A DNA stretch of 46,626 nucleotides from assembly GCA_021029095.1 (NCBI GenBank), contig JAJOHG010000199.1, positions 1 through 46,626 on the forward strand, in the 5' to 3' direction. Below, one piece after another: positions 31,301-42,900 of the stretch (position 1 is the first letter of the stretch; the number at the start of each line of letters is the position of its first letter). The translations under genes and the position numbers were made by a program. This DNA comes from Phellopilus nigrolimitatus (Eukaryota; Basidiomycota; Agaricomycetes; Hymenochaetales; Hymenochaetaceae). Below the pieces are notes generated by a model. It was not told where the DNA came from, made no database searches, and saw nothing but the letters and a program-made list of their open reading frames with translations.

Positions 31301-32745
31301 TCGTGCGCGAACCGATACAGGCCTTTACTCGAGCGCAAAACCTCGCCAATACAATTCCCGGCCGCGTCGCGAAGTACACACTTGTTCCCGCCGAATACTG
31401 CGAAGTAGGCCGCGCGATCGAGCGCGCCGACAGACACAAGCGTATATCCAACTTCGGGGGAATAAAGGACTTCGGTAAGCGTCAATTTCGTCGGCGTCTC
31501 GCCATTCGGGAGTTCGATCGCTAAATCTCCCTCTCCCACAGCGTGGAAGGTTTGCTTGTTCGCGGCATGCAAATTCTTCGGCGGCGTCTCGACAAAGTTC
31601 GTGAAGTCTTCGCTCACGTCGCTCTCGGGGTACGAGCTCGAGGGCTCGTCATCCTCGTCATCGGACCAAAAATCGGCCGGCTCTTCGTCTTCACTATCAG
31701 ACAGATCGACTAAGTCGGGCATCAAGCCCATGTCATCATCGTCATCGCCCTCATCATCCGACGAATCCCAGGCCGCGTTACAGCAGTCCCATACGCCGTC
31801 TGAGTCCGAGTCGACAGCCGCATTCGCGCTGTCCTTTGGCCTCTCCTTGGCCGACGGTTTTCTCGGCTTCGGGCACTTCGTGCGAAGGTGCCCGGTCTCG
31901 CCACAGTTCCAGCAGGCTCCGCGCGGCTTTGGCTCGCTTTTCTGCTTGTTTCTTGGCACCGTACTGACATGCAACGCCTCGTCCTTCTCTTTAGGTCCTC
32001 GCGCGGGTTCCTTTCGCTTTGCAAGTCGCTCGCGTTTCTGCCGATCGGCCTCGTCCGAAATAATATGGATCAAGACTTCGGGATCTACTTCGCGGAGCGA
32101 GGCGGCCTGCGCGTCGGTAAGAGGCTGTGCCGTGATCGACGCGAAGTTTCGCGCCGTGATCTCCGCCGAGGTCAGCTGCGCGGACGCGAATGTCGCCAGT
32201 CGGTTCGGGATGGCGGTAATAATCGTCGAACGAAAGTCCTTGTCGGATATATCAACACCCGACTGCGCCAGCGTCTCGCGGCGCATGCGCAAGTCACTCA
32301 GGAACTCGCGGATGTCGGCGTCACCGGGGCATCGTGCCTCGAGGAATTCGGTGCGTAGCGAAGTCTGCGCGAAAGCGGACTTCGATGTAAACTCACGTAC
32401 CACTGCGCTCCAGCGCGCGGTACAATCCGCCAGGTTTCCGACCTGGATGAGGGTCGAATCGGCCAGGCGCTGGGACAACAGATACATCGCGATATCCTCG
32501 TCCTTATCCCAGGCCTCTTGGCGCGCGTCAATGTCGTCGTTGGGATCGGCTTGACCATTCGCTACCGCAGCAGTAGCGACAGCAGCAGCAACCGGCTCGG
32601 GGCGAATCGACGATCCGTCAAAATGCCCCCACTTTCCTTTCGCCTTCACGGCGGCCTGGAAACGCATCCGGTATATCACCCAGTTCGCGCCGCTCGTCGC
32701 GAGCTTCGGAACTGAAGTAGGGAGGGTGTCGTGCGAGCTAGACAT
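28324..32745 (-). CDS. Copia family B gag-pol polyprotein, protease motif missing
   Basis: Single open frame of 1473 residues from ATG 32745 (MSSSHDTLPTSVPK). In order: gag (GANWVIYRMRFQAAVKAKGK), CCHC knuckle CWNCGETGHLRTKC (about 277-290), a long acidic stretch, integrase zinc site (LHARMGHVSP, CESC, near 505) and DDE core (HTDVWGP, FTDDATR, HNGVAERLNR), a Pro/Ala-rich linker, RT with VDIKGAYLNGE and HVDD (near 1149), and RNase H (DADGSMQEDRRAISG, STTESEY, SDNQSAIAL). Where the protease D-S/T-G motif should stand (near 375) the chain reads SYPESDVSEDFTNFVETPP and has no such triad, while the flanking C-terminal protease region (VETPPKNLHAANKQTFHAVG) is present. This looks like an in-frame deletion. 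Otherwise it is intact. Confidence 0.95.
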   Translation of the reverse strand: MSSSHDTLPTSVPKLATSGANWVIYRMRFQAAVKAKGKWGHFDGSSIRPEPVAAAVATAAVANGQADPNDDIDARQEAWDKDEDIAMYLLSQRLADSTLIQVGNLADCTARWSAVVREFTSKSAFAQTSLRTEFLEARCPGDADIREFLSDLRMRRETLAQSGVDISDKDFRSTIITAIPNRLATFASAQLTSAEITARNFASITAQPLTDAQAASLREVDPEVLIHIISDEADRQKRERLAKRKEPARGPKEKDEALHVSTVPRNKQKSEPKPRGACWNCGETGHLRTKCPKPRKPSAKERPKDSANAAVDSDSDGVWDCCNAAWDSSDDEGDDDDDMGLMPDLVDLSDSEDEEPADFWSDDEDDEPSSSYPESDVSEDFTNFVETPPKNLHAANKQTFHAVGEGDLAIELPNGETPTKLTLTEVLYSPEVGYTLVSVGALDRAAYFAVFGGNKCVLRDAAGNCIGEVLRSSKGLYRFAHESADPTLRDAANAAEETLSLMELHARMGHVSPKVAERLVRNGWVTGLRLDTSGPTPTLCESCVYAKATRRMIAREREGERAAQFGGEVHTDVWGPSPTRSLGGRHYYVSFTDDATRVTKLYLLKKKSDVFRSYRHFEAWAETQMNAKIQVLHSDRGGEYTGKEFVMYLNSKGTKQKLTVHDTPQHNGVAERLNRTILEKVRAMLHASRMPKFLWAEAAGHAVWLKNRTPTRALKDKTPHEAMTGRKPDLRGLRVWGSKCWVHDDSGSKLEPRAREGRWMGFDKTSNGQRIYWPEKKSISVERNVYFDPGDISSRLEGEELDGGVENETTSKNSPPIATPTPTLPANPPAPPPPAENPQGPADPAEATSDPPAEEPQPAPERPAASHLPAQAPEPRERRVRMPSAYQRRIAAGEGTPTHWRRDGPLPRGMRSMREFVEQDEESANQVIEDDYDEEYEFSAAMEEAEGLEPRSLAEAKRLPEWSEWERAINEELETLHSAGTWVLEEPPAGANVVGSKWVFKIKRDAAGNVVRRKARLVAQGFSQVPGIDYFDTFAPVAKLASIRATLAMAARLDLELEQVDIKGAYLNGELEADEVIYMRHPPGYAPRDAGTKVLRLRKTLYGLKQSGRRWYQKLTWIFVDELGLTRCDVDQAVFFRHEGRDVTIVVVHVDDCTIAATTTALVSALKSGLARYVEVTDLGPLHWLLGIEVQRNRDAKTLSLSQSAYITSILARFNFEELKPASSPMDPNIRLHSQQGPKTAQDRALMRNAPYREALGSVMYAALVTRPDTAFGVTLLSRFSNDPGPVHWEAVKRLFRYLKGTRNLRLTYGGTGDGGDGGMKGYADADGSMQEDRRAISGNAFLIDGGAVSWYSKRQEIVSLSTTESEYVAATHAAKEAIWLRQLIEQLFAPIDGPTTLFSDNQSAIALTKDHQYHARTKHIDIRYHFLRWVCENGSIKLTYCPTADMVADALTKPLPSFKVKHFAAALGLLST

Positions 32746-32806
32746 GAGTGGCGAAAATTTGTGTATGTCGTACAAAATAAAACTTCGGCTTCGCTCAGTG
32801 GCTAGC

Positions 32807-32819
32807 AAGGCTCATAACC
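32807..32819 (-). other. Primer binding site of element B
   Basis: The plus strand reads AAGGCTCATAACC, directly adjoining the 5' LTR at 32820, with a partial match continuing leftwards (CAGTGGCTAGC). It corresponds to the anticodon arm of initiator tRNA-Met, as in family A. Confidence 0.75.
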
Positions 32820-33385
32820 TGTAGCTTGGTGAGACAGATCCGCGCAACGGCACTACAATAGTACACCTAGTACAAAGTAGACTCAGTCGTTTGCGCGGTG
32901 TGCGAACGTCTGTATATCGGAAACTAACCTAGTACAAAGTAGACTAGTTTAATGAAGTAATAAGCAAAAGTATAATAGTTCGTTATAATGTTAGATAGCT
33001 CACCTCAGTCGTTTGCGCGGTGTGCGAACGTCTGAGGTGGCCGAAAGAATAAACAGGCTTTTTATGCTACGGGTTTTCGGGGCTGCGGAGAGCCGCTTTT
33101 ACACTACGGAAAAAGGGGGGAACGACAAAAGGAGATAAAGACACATATAAGATGAGTAAATAACTGTTTATCTAGGGACCGAGAAACGAGGGGGGTCCGA
33201 GCAGCGAGCGGGGGTGGTGCGCGAGTGGCGCGCGGGTAAACGGAGATCGCGGGCGAGCCAATCGCAGTCCAGCGAGCCTCGGGCTCGCTGAGCCGAGACG
33301 CTGCGCTTGCGAACTCACCGATCGAGCACGCAACCGGTGCGCACTCGCTCGCGGCCTCGCGGCTCCGCCGACTTGGATTCCAACA
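32820..33385 (-). repeat. 5' LTR of element B
   Basis: 566 bp, apparently identical to 27751-28316. No mismatch was noticed in a manual comparison. Confidence 0.95.
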
Positions 33386-33390
33386 TTGGC
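33386..33390. repeat. Target site duplication of element B, right copy
   Basis: TTGGC directly after the LTR end CCAACA. Confidence 0.9.
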
Positions 33391-34685
33391 TAGGTTTGGG
33401 TCTGAAGTGAAATTGTAGAGGCGCGTCGACTGAGAAAGTCATTTGTGGCTTGCTTCGGGGAGACATCGATCGAGGACTTTGAGAGGTTCACATTTAAGAC
33501 CAGCTGGAGAAGTCAAAAGACTGAGCAATTTAAGGATATGTAAGCACTAGGACTCGCCTTTTTGAACGCGGAAGCAAAATAGATAAAAGGAAGCGCTTTT
33601 GGACTGGGCCGCTGGAGGCCGCCGGCCGTGAGAGTGCATCGGCGTTGCGTTGCCGGATGGGCCCTGGATTGGATTTTTGTACTTTCCGCAGAGACATGGC
33701 AACGAAGAAAATGAACCAGAAACTATGGGCGTATGTCGTAGAATACATCTAATCATTTGACCTCCATCAACAGCATTCGCTCTTGTCTTTTTTGTCTTTC
33801 TTTTTTTCTTGTCTTTCGACTTTGCAACTCTGCAAGTGTACTCGCTCGTTACCGACGCCGACGCCACCCTCCCGGTCGTTCAACTGTTTTGTATCTTTCG
33901 ATAAGCTCCTGGCGCACACAGACAATCTCTCAGATCGATCCTCCTGGACTTCATTTTCCTCATAATCTGCTGTGCGGATAGGCAGAGAGGAATAACGCTG
34001 TGAGTTAGAGACTGGTATTTTATTTTATTTTATTTTATTTTATTGTATTTCTACTGCGGAAAGCGGGAGCGCATGAAACGAGAACGGAAGGCGATGCAGT
34101 ATGCACGTGGTGCCGCGGCCGGCTAGGTACACAGATGAATTCGAATTCTGTAGAATTCTTCTGTCGGCTGCAGTGGGTTGTTCTGCGTCGTCGTTGGTCT
34201 TTTCAACCTTCGCCCTCTTCCCCTCCCATCTCTCGGAAGCTAAAGGCACGAGGCGGACTCGTGTTGTGCAGTCAGCATCACCACTTGTCGCGCTTTGTCT
34301 AGCTTAGGGAATTGGAAAACACGCTCAGCAGACACGAGGCTGAGGCGTTGTTGCGCGTTGTGGGTCGTTATATCGCGTTCGTTCTCCTCGTGCTCATTTC
34401 CTCCTAACTTAACTGCTCACGGGCTCATGTAGTTTTCTATAGCAGAGCAAGGCTCATCTGTCTGCGACTGCGAGCTGCGCTCCCGATCTCTCTTGCCCTC
34501 TTTCGCCTTTGGCCGGTGCATTTGACGATCCCTGACGTTGACTATTTCGCGTTATACGATTTGTTCAGGATTTCACGAACGAAGATACTCAACCAAACAG
34601 GAAACTACCAAAAAAAAAAAAAAAACCCCTGTAACTGTGTACACTGTTGCATGTACCACGCTGCTTGAGCACTTCGTTCTCAATC
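33391..34685. other. Promoter/5' region of membrane-protein gene
   Basis: No gene recognised. It contains a TTTTA microsatellite (about 34018-34044) and a run of about 17 A (34609-34625) some 60 bp before the start codon. CT-rich stretches at 34480-34510 resemble fungal pyrimidine-rich core promoters. Confidence 0.5.
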
Positions 34686-37600
34686 ATGTTTCGCAAGTCG
34701 CGGGCGTCTTCTTCTCCCACCTCTCCTAATTCCCCGAGCACAGAAACAGAGGGAAGCAGAGGAACGCCAACTCACGACATATCCGATGATTATGAAGTGG
34801 TACAAACTCCCTCGGGCTCTAATCCTAACTCAATACCTTCGTCTAATTTGCATCGGCCAACCAGAAGGCAATCCAGTCCGCCTACCCCAGGCGTGACTCC
34901 GCCCCCGCGCGTCCGACAGGCTTCTTCGCGCGACGACTGGTATCCGTCTTGGCTTCCACGCCGCCCTCCCCCTCCTGCACCCGCGTCAACCGTCGCCTCT
35001 GAGCTGGGTCACCGTAACTCACCTGTTCCGTACATGTCGGGCTCGCCATCCAACGCAGGCACGACCCGTGGAACGCGTCCGGTCGCGCCAGGCGTGCACA
35101 TGGTGACTGCTAGTTATGATACAGGGTACACAGGTTACACGGAGGGCGATAGTGGTGAATACGTTGACATCGGCGAGTACGATAACGACAATAGTCCGGG
35201 CGGGGCTGAAGGTGGCGAGGAACGCGTTGCTGTCGGCCGACGCCAGACGCCGCGCTCCGTACGCATCGTTTCCGGCGGGACCGCAGGCAACGCCCGCCGC
35301 CAGGCTTCCTCGCGGAATTCACGCCGCGCCTCAGCTTCTGCTAACGTTCAGGCTGTACGCTCGCGCAAGGAGGGGCGCAGTGCAGGACACGTCCACGGCA
35401 ATTTCATTGCGGGCCCGAAACCGTGGTGGCGCGGGACTGGCACGGCGTCGACGCCTCTCAGTCCGACGGTCTTTTCGCCCTCGCCGTTCCCGGGTGGCTA
35501 CGCATCCGTGCCTGGTACAGGCGCACCACCCTCATCTGTGCCCCCGCATATGCGTACGTACTTCCCACATCCGGGCATGCATGGCGTGCGCGACAGCGGC
35601 GTACATGGGAACGGGTTTCCTGCTGGGATGACACCGCCAGTGCGCCCGCGCTTCCGAGCGCCTTACCTTGATCTCGGCATCCTACGTAGCCCAAGCGCTT
35701 GGATGAAGCTGTTGTACATCCTCTGGCCGCTTTGGGTGTACGGACTCGTGCTTCTTCAGACATTTTTCGACTTGAACAGCGTATACTGCCTGGTGCAGTG
35801 CGTAATCTCTTCCTTTTACTTTTTGGTGAGATAAGTTTACTAAAAGAACTATGACAGGATTGCGATCAACCCCACACCGCTGACTCCGCCCTCGGGCTCG
35901 TCCGCAGGCCAGAACACGAGCTCTCGGCGGAATTGGACCCTTGGAGCTGCAGTATTCGGCATCTGTTGGTTCTTCTGGGTTGTTGGCGTCGTCCTCCTCT
36001 ACGAGGTTGTATATTGCTGGTGGCGCGTCTGGCGAAGCAGTGAGTACTAGCAATTGCTTAAGAGTGCCTAACTTTTCGCCATTCCCTCTTTCACTTCTGA
36101 GGCAAAATGATCTCTTGCATTCGCCTGTAGTAATCTTTGCTTAGAATATTCGCCTTCGATGTTCTTTGAATATCAGCAAGCACTGGTTTTCTTTAAACCC
36201 TTCTAACAAGAGTGAACACTGATTCATTTATTTTATTCTATTTTATCGTTTCGTTGAAACTGTCCGGATGACTAACTTTTCTCCCCATACAGAACGCCCC
36301 CTCATAATGCCTCTCTACCTGTCCGCCCCGGCGTTTAATATTGTGTGCATGACCTCCTACGTCAACTTTTGCTTCTTCCGGCACTTGCGATCGTCCGCAC
36401 GTCCGCTGTTTCCCCTTCCAAAATTTCTCAAGGCGTGCGGAACATCGTCATCTGCCTCTTCCACAGTTCCTTCAGGGAGGGTAGCAACGCCGAGCGCTCT
36501 CTCTCCTGTTACTGAGGCACGAGATTCGCAGCAGGGAGAGAGGGACGTGTCAAGCCCGTCTAATCTCGAAGACAAGGAAAATACCCCGATCATCCCATCC
36601 ACTACGTACCCGACTCCTGTCATTCTCAATGCAGCCTCGGGATCGTTCGCTTCGTGGGGAGATTGGTTCGCAGAGACATGCTATTTCTACGGCCAAAACC
36701 TGCCAACGGTAGCGCTCCTTCTCCCCCGTGCGGCATTGTGCCTTGCGTTGCTTCTCGCTTACTCCTCAGCACAGCCGGAGGACATCGTCCTTGGTTCTCT
36801 TGGGCTCATGAAGCGCGATCGCACATTCTTCCGCTCAGATGGTTCGCTTTCCGGGTACGCGCGCGGAATGCTCTGGGTGAACGTCGCATGGGCTGCGTGG
36901 CGGGTAGCCGTTTTGCTGCTAAGCTGGATTGGTCTCTGGTGGACGAGCGGCCAGATGTGTGCAGGCGTATGTGGCCCGCGGTTCAGATGGGAGGAGCCGG
37001 AGGAGAAATTCGGGTACGGCGGGGCTGGCTATGATGAAGAGGAGCTGGAAGAGTCGCATGGCGTGCTCGCGACATGGAGCTGGCGAGAATGTACACGTGC
37101 ACGCGTGGTTGACACGTATGAGCTATGTCTATTTCCGCCCCCGGTGTCCACACGGACACAGGAGAAAGAGCAGAATGTATCGGAGAAGCCAGCTCAATGC
37201 GTTGGTGGTGGCATTGGCAAAGAGGAAGAGGACGCCGTCCTCGATCGCGTGCTTGCCGCTGCCGGACTGCCGACTGTACCCTCACCCGCTCGCCGCGGTG
37301 CGCTCCGCGGAGAGCTATTTAATACACCGCCAGAAATCCGAAGGGAGTTACCTGAGGAAGGAGCTGTGGAGGAAATCGTTGTCCTTCCCGCGCAGAAACC
37401 TATCGTGAAAGAGGAAATAAGGAAGAAAAGCAAGGAACATGTGCCGCCGACCTTATCGCCGTATCCGTTCACGACATACCCTGCGCAAACGAGCTCGAAG
37501 GACCCAATCCCTCATCCGCAGGAAAAGATTCCTTTTCCTCCGAGCCCACGGAATAGCGAGCATAGCGACCGGGAAGGCGATGAGAATGATAATGAGGAAG

Positions 37601-39282
37601 ACGAAGAGGATCTTGAAGAAGGCGATGAGCTCGGTTTGGAATTGGAGGAGCCCTCCTCGTCTGGTCGCGCGTCAGGCTCGATGAGCAGTCTAGGCCAGCA
37701 GATCCCAAGCCGTTTTCCTTTCCAATTCCGGCACGTCACCCGCCGCTCACGGGGCGGAAGATCATCTACTGGTACTGGGCAGACCCAGCAATCACAGAGT
37801 ACTTCCAACAAGACCGGTTCATTGTCGTACGGCGCAAGTGGGACATCGCGATCGACGAGCACACCTGACCGCCGCCGGGAGAGCCAGGATTCTGCGAGTC
37901 CTTGGAGCCCAAGCCAGTTGAGCCCAGGCGGAAGCTCAGCGCAATCGCCCATAACTCCGCGTGTTGGGAGTGGGAGCTCTGGGTTTGGTTCTCCGCTGAG
38001 CGTCGATCCTGGAAGTTCGAGCCCTATCCCGATGCCGCCTCGGCACTCGCACAGGACGCGACGCGAGCGTGCAAGCTTGCCAAGTTTGCCTGTATCTGCC
38101 CTCCCTGCTGCTTTCCCTAACGTACATGATCCGCGTCTGAGGACGCAGAGTGCTAGCACAGCGGGTTCTGGAGGCTTCGGTCCCCATCCGCTGTATGAAA
38201 GCAGCGATGATGAAGAAGAGGAAGAGGATCGCGGTGAGGGCATTACAGTAGAGGGAGATGAGGGTATGCTGACTGATCCAGAGCCAGAGGGCAGTCAGGA
38301 AGAGGCAGAGCGTGAAGACAGTGTTGGGCTACTTTCGGGAGGCCCATCTCCGCGCTCCTCGCTCGGAGGGCTAAGGAGTCGGAGCAACCTTTCTCTGACA
38401 AACTTAAACCTCGGCATCCCACATTCTAGCAGACGGAGCAGGCACAGTTCGGCGTCCTCGCATAGCAACAGTAGGAGCAGTAGGAGCTCTGGCTCACGAT
38501 CCGTATCCTTATCGGGCTCGGCAGGTTCGCGGGCGCATTCGGCGCGATCACGAAGCGTGTCAGTGCAGGCGCGGTCGCGTGCACACTCGCTGATACAGAG
38601 CATCGGCGGCGCGAGCACGTCCAACGTAAGCTTTGAAATGGGTATGCGTACACGCGCACATTCGTTGGCGCGCGTTTCAGAGGTCGGCTCGCTGCATCGC
38701 CGTTCTGGGTCGGCGGGATCAGGGGCGGGATCAGTGTCTGGCACGTCTTATGCAGGTTCCCCGGCTCAGCTAGGCAGCCCAGGAGATGATACCTTCGGCC
38801 AGCCTATAAGGCTGAGGATTGATTCGCCTGAGGTGTCCGACGCTCGACGCGAATGGGAACTTGAGCATGCGCACGGCCAGAGTCTGGCTAAAGAGCAGGA
38901 AGAAGCAGTCTTAAGTGAACCGACCGTTGCGTCAGAAACTGCGGTTGAGCCGGCGAGGGGAATGCGCCAGTCGCGCTCGAACGTCTCAGGGCTTGCGCCT
39001 TCCCATTACTCCCAGGAGACCGTGCAGCGGCAAGACGACAGCCCGGCAGGGTTGCAGGTGGCAGCACCAGCGTTCTCGTCACTCCCAATTCCGACGGGTG
39101 GATCGCGCCCTCTGCGTGAAGGCCCCTCGATTATTAGTTCTGCGAACGAGTCGTTGATTACGCACCCAGCCTCGCAGGAAGGGTCATCTGACACCGCTGG
39201 CAGAACGCCTTCGAGCTACGGGACAGTAACCTACGAGCCAGAACATGTCCATGGCCAAGGTGGCGGCTGGCGACCAGCTTAG
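34686..39282 (+). CDS. Large multi-pass membrane protein, unknown function
   Basis: Three exons (34686-35797, 35858-36039, 36293-39282) close in frame to 1427 residues. N-terminal ~335 residues: disordered, Ser/Pro/Arg-rich. Then five probable membrane segments: about 340-361 (LLYILWPLWVYGLVLLQTFF), 399-424 (LGAAVFGICWFFWVVGVVLL), 434-459 (LIMPLYLSAPAFNIVCMTSY), 571-590 (VALLLPRAALCLALLLAYSS) and 624-649 (NVAWAAWRVAVLLLSWIGLW). The remaining ~780 residues are disordered, with an acidic run near 858-886 and a Ser/Arg-rich block near 1145-1200. The split codons at both introns restore the second hydrophobic stretch, which supports the model. I recall similar hypothetical proteins in agaricomycetes but no assigned function. 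Heavy Ser content suggests phospho-regulation; that is inference. Confidence 0.88.
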
Positions 39283-39966
39283 TGGACCGTAAAAGAAGGA
39301 AAAAGAAATAAGAAAAAGAAAAAGATGCTGTACATCATGTTCATGTCTCTTCGTGCTCGTATCTTTCCTCTCCCTCGTCCTTTCCATCTCATGAACTTTT
39401 ACGATTCTTTCCTGACCTTTTTTGTCGTCGTTTCGACCCTTGTCTCAACATCTTGTGGATTTCGCTGTATACCTTTACGCCCTTCACCGTTTCTCTTTCT
39501 CAGGCCTAGTTTCGGGTTTGCTTGTTCTCATATCTGACCTCATCTTGCACACGTTGATCTGTAGACATCATCATTTGTATTTCATTGGATAGTTTATTCC
39601 AAGTGCGCCTATCCCGCTTGGCTTTCCTCTAACCTTCGCCTAATGTCCGCATCTTGTCTTATCTTCCCCATTTCACCGGCGACACATAGTATATCTCATT
39701 ATTCCTTACTACGTTTATTTTTTCTCGACTTTCGGTGGTTGATAGCAAGTAGGAGTAATCGTTGAATGCCACTTTTATCTTGTGATCTTTGAGAAGGGTC
39801 GGTCGCGCGAGAACAACGCGAGACGCGTGCGTATGTAGTGCGCGGATCATCGCGTCGACGAACCGGGTTTGTGTATGACGTCCCATTTGCCGCAGAGGAC
39901 TGCAGCTACTTTACCTTGCTGTGCTTGCTGTGCTCAACTTTGTGCATTCGAGCTTGTCGCTCCTAA
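39283..39966. other. Intergenic region
   Basis: Pyrimidine-rich downstream region of the membrane-protein gene and promoter of the Fab1-type kinase gene. No RNA gene or repeat recognised. Confidence 0.5.
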
Positions 39967-42900
39967 ATGGCCTTCTCTCCGCTCAACAAACCACTACCGC
40001 GGACACCGATTGCTGATGCTCAAACAAGCAGCGACCCTGCGAGGCAACTAAGTGTTGAGAGTCGAGCGCATCTCCGGCTGTTTATTAAGCATGCTCTCCT
40101 GGAGGAGAATCTCGAAGCAGTGCAGGAATGGACACAGGGCATCGAGGCTGCTCTCAAAGAGCTAAGCAACAGCCTTGCGAAAGGCAGGTGGCTTCCGAGG
40201 CTTAAAGTCACCCGTAAGGCAGCAGACGACAGACGGAGGACATCACTGACGCAGAAGAGGAACGAGAGGGCTATAGATGCGGACGCAGGCGGTTGTAATG
40301 ACGATAGCACGAAGGAGGCGAAAGTTAATGCTAGGCCAACGGACGACAAGAAGACGAATTCTTGCGGGAGCTCGAAGGACGAGATTAATTCATTAAAGCA
40401 GAAAGAGCCTGAGCCTGAACGTACTGCAGACGGGCGAAGGCGCATCGCTATAGAGCAGCTCCAGAAGATCTTGGCTACTCCAGCTACTCCCTCTTCTCAT
40501 GTGTCCCCGGCACATCTTCTGCTCACCCTTTCGCCGAAAGGCGCCATTCTGCCATCTCAGGACATGGATTTCGATATAATCCCTACTAAAAAGACGTGCG
40601 TCTTCTCTGCTGAGAAATGTGTTCTTCCTTCTATGGACGACTGGAAACGGGGCGTTGGAGGCATTATTCTATATGGTTTAGACGAACTAGACGGTAAGAG
40701 TTACTGTTCACAATACATCAGACAGATAGACTGACAGTCATTGGCGCGTAAAGTCGACGCTCCTGTTTCTGCGGGAATAGTTGGTGGGACATTCTCATTT
40801 GCGGGGATCGCATCTACAGCGCAGTTTCATACCTTGTCCAAAATCTTGCGGCTCTCCGTCTATGTTTGTCTTTCGTTACTCCTGGAACAATGTGTTCTCT
40901 CGGACTCTCATGTCCACCTCCATTTCCCCGCCGTCGCACCCGCTCTGGCCCTCTCTTACTCGTATTCAGAACCCAATCCACAGAAGCAAGGCAGACGTCC
41001 AGCAAAACCTATCAATAACGGGCTTTGGTCCTTTTTCGCCAAAAAGACAGAAACCTTACTCCATCGTGCTACAGGGGCTAACACTACCTTATCTCGTGCA
41101 AAGTCGCTCGAGGTTCCTCCGGTTCCATCGACTCAACCGCGCCCGGCTGATCACACGCCACCTTCACGAAACCACTCTCGCCGAATATCGTTCCCGTTGA
41201 TCCCAACGCCCTCTCATGTCCTGTCGGAAGAGGAGCTGAAGAAGCTCAATAAGGAAAACACTCCTATCTTCTCAAGTGCTCTTGGTCGCATAGTTGCATC
41301 GTCCTCCGTTTTTTCCTCGTCTGCTGGAGTCGTCTTCCCGCCGCCTAACATCCTTTCCAAGCTCGCAGAAAAAGAGAAGGAAGACCCGAATCGCAAACTG
41401 CTCGGATCTGAGAAGGTATCCCTTAATAGTCTCTTGGGTTGGGATGGCCGGGAAAGCCGTGGAAGTGGGATGTCAGGACTTCCCGGCTTTGTTCGTCATC
41501 AAAGTATCACTTTTCTTTACACAGAAAGCATATCGCAGATAAAGCGAAAACCCTCTGAAACGCCCGTCCCGGTAGACACTCAAGCTCCTGATTCTGCGCA
41601 GGACGATTTCCCGCAAAGTTCAGCAGAGCTATCTGGTTCGGGTTCACGATTATGTCGTATCCCTTGCGAGCGTGGACGGTGGTTAACATATTGCTATTTC
41701 TCGCGCAAAATCGACGGCCAGGAATGTGCATGTGGTGATCGTACCCTCGGTGATTTCGTTGAGTCGCTTTGTTTATCGTGCTGCTCAGAAGAGTGGAAAT
41801 GCGAAAAACCCGGCTGCGAAAAGCGCAAGGCAGACCATCGTAGTTCATGGCTTCATGGTGGTGTGAGGATTTCGGCTGAGGTCTGTGACACTGGAGAAAG
41901 TGAAGGACAGATCGAACAAGAAATAGCCGATGCGGTTTATATGTGGGAGTCTTGCGATATCTGCAAAAAATCGACAGAGCGGAAAACTATGACGGATGGC
42001 TCCTAGTAAGCTGCTGTGGTTTTTTTCTCGTATCCCTTGCTTATTGAGAACTCTGACCAGTTTGTTTTCTTTCGGGAAATACTTGGAGCTCTTGATCTAT
42101 TCACCGTCTTTTTGCACACTCGATCCAAGGTTGTGCGAGCATACAACGCCACCGCCTCTACCATGGTCTTCCTCTCCTAATTCATATCCCCAAAGCCGCT
42201 TCAATATTGTCCGCCATTTTATGAGCGGAAAGAGTAAGCAGGAATTGGTATTCCGTATTTGCCAAGCACCTGCTTTGTTTGAGCTGCGCGTACCGCGCTT
42301 ACAATTGGCTCGTGGACGAGCACTGGAGGCTGGCGTGCCAAAAGCTCCGGCCTCGAATAGGACAATGAGTTATGACAGAGCGTCTCAGGACTCTGACGAA
42401 GATAAGAGGACGCTGAGGCGGGAGATCAAGCAATGGTGGCAGCGTATTGCAGAGCATCTAGACGAACTGGTCCGTCTTCCGCATCACCTATCACTGATTC
42501 AAATTTGAGTTTCTGTTTTTGTAGGATCACCATTTCTCCAATAGCGAAATATCAAGGAAGTCTTTGCCTCGTTTGCCATCGTACGACAATTTGCTCGAAG
42601 ATGGCTCATCCACGCCCAAAGCCAATATCTCTGGCTTACCACCTCTCCCACCAAGCACACCTACATCCCCTGCTCCAGGAGGGCGGTATAATGAAAGTCA
42701 GAGGACGCCTAGGTTATCGCAATATTTGCACTCTGCTATATATCCATTTAACGAGACGATGGGCCAACCAGCGAATCCTAGTGAACTGCTGAACAACATG
42801 CGCCTTTGTTTTCAGCGTTCGGAGCAATCGTTGTATGCTCAGCTGTCGCAAACGCCTGTCTCAAATCTAAACGACGTGCGTCGGTCATTTGCCACCGTTT

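Larger units (their letters stand above)
27751..33385 (-). mobile_element. Intact-looking Ty1/copia retrotransposon, family B
   Basis: A 5635-bp element on the minus strand: LTRs 27751-28316 and 32820-33385, target duplication TTGGC, primer binding site 32807-32819, polypurine tract 28317-28324 and a single long ORF. The two LTRs look identical base by base, so insertion is very recent. It lies between the NTF2-like gene and the large membrane-protein gene, about 1.3 kb upstream of the latter's start. The coding region has no frameshift, but the protease active-site motif is absent, so it may depend on protease supplied by relatives. Confidence 0.95.

Noticed and set aside
34018..34044. TTTTA microsatellite as a regulatory element
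   Set aside because: A simple sequence repeat; common in fungal intergenic DNA and no further evidence.
37512..38243. 243-codon minus-strand ORF inside the membrane-protein gene
   Set aside because: Shadow of a low-complexity Ser/Glu-rich exon.
40781..41200. Alternative frame over the Fab1 gene (MVGHSHLRGSHLQRS)
   Set aside because: The other frame carries Fab1 hallmarks and joins the downstream exons in phase.
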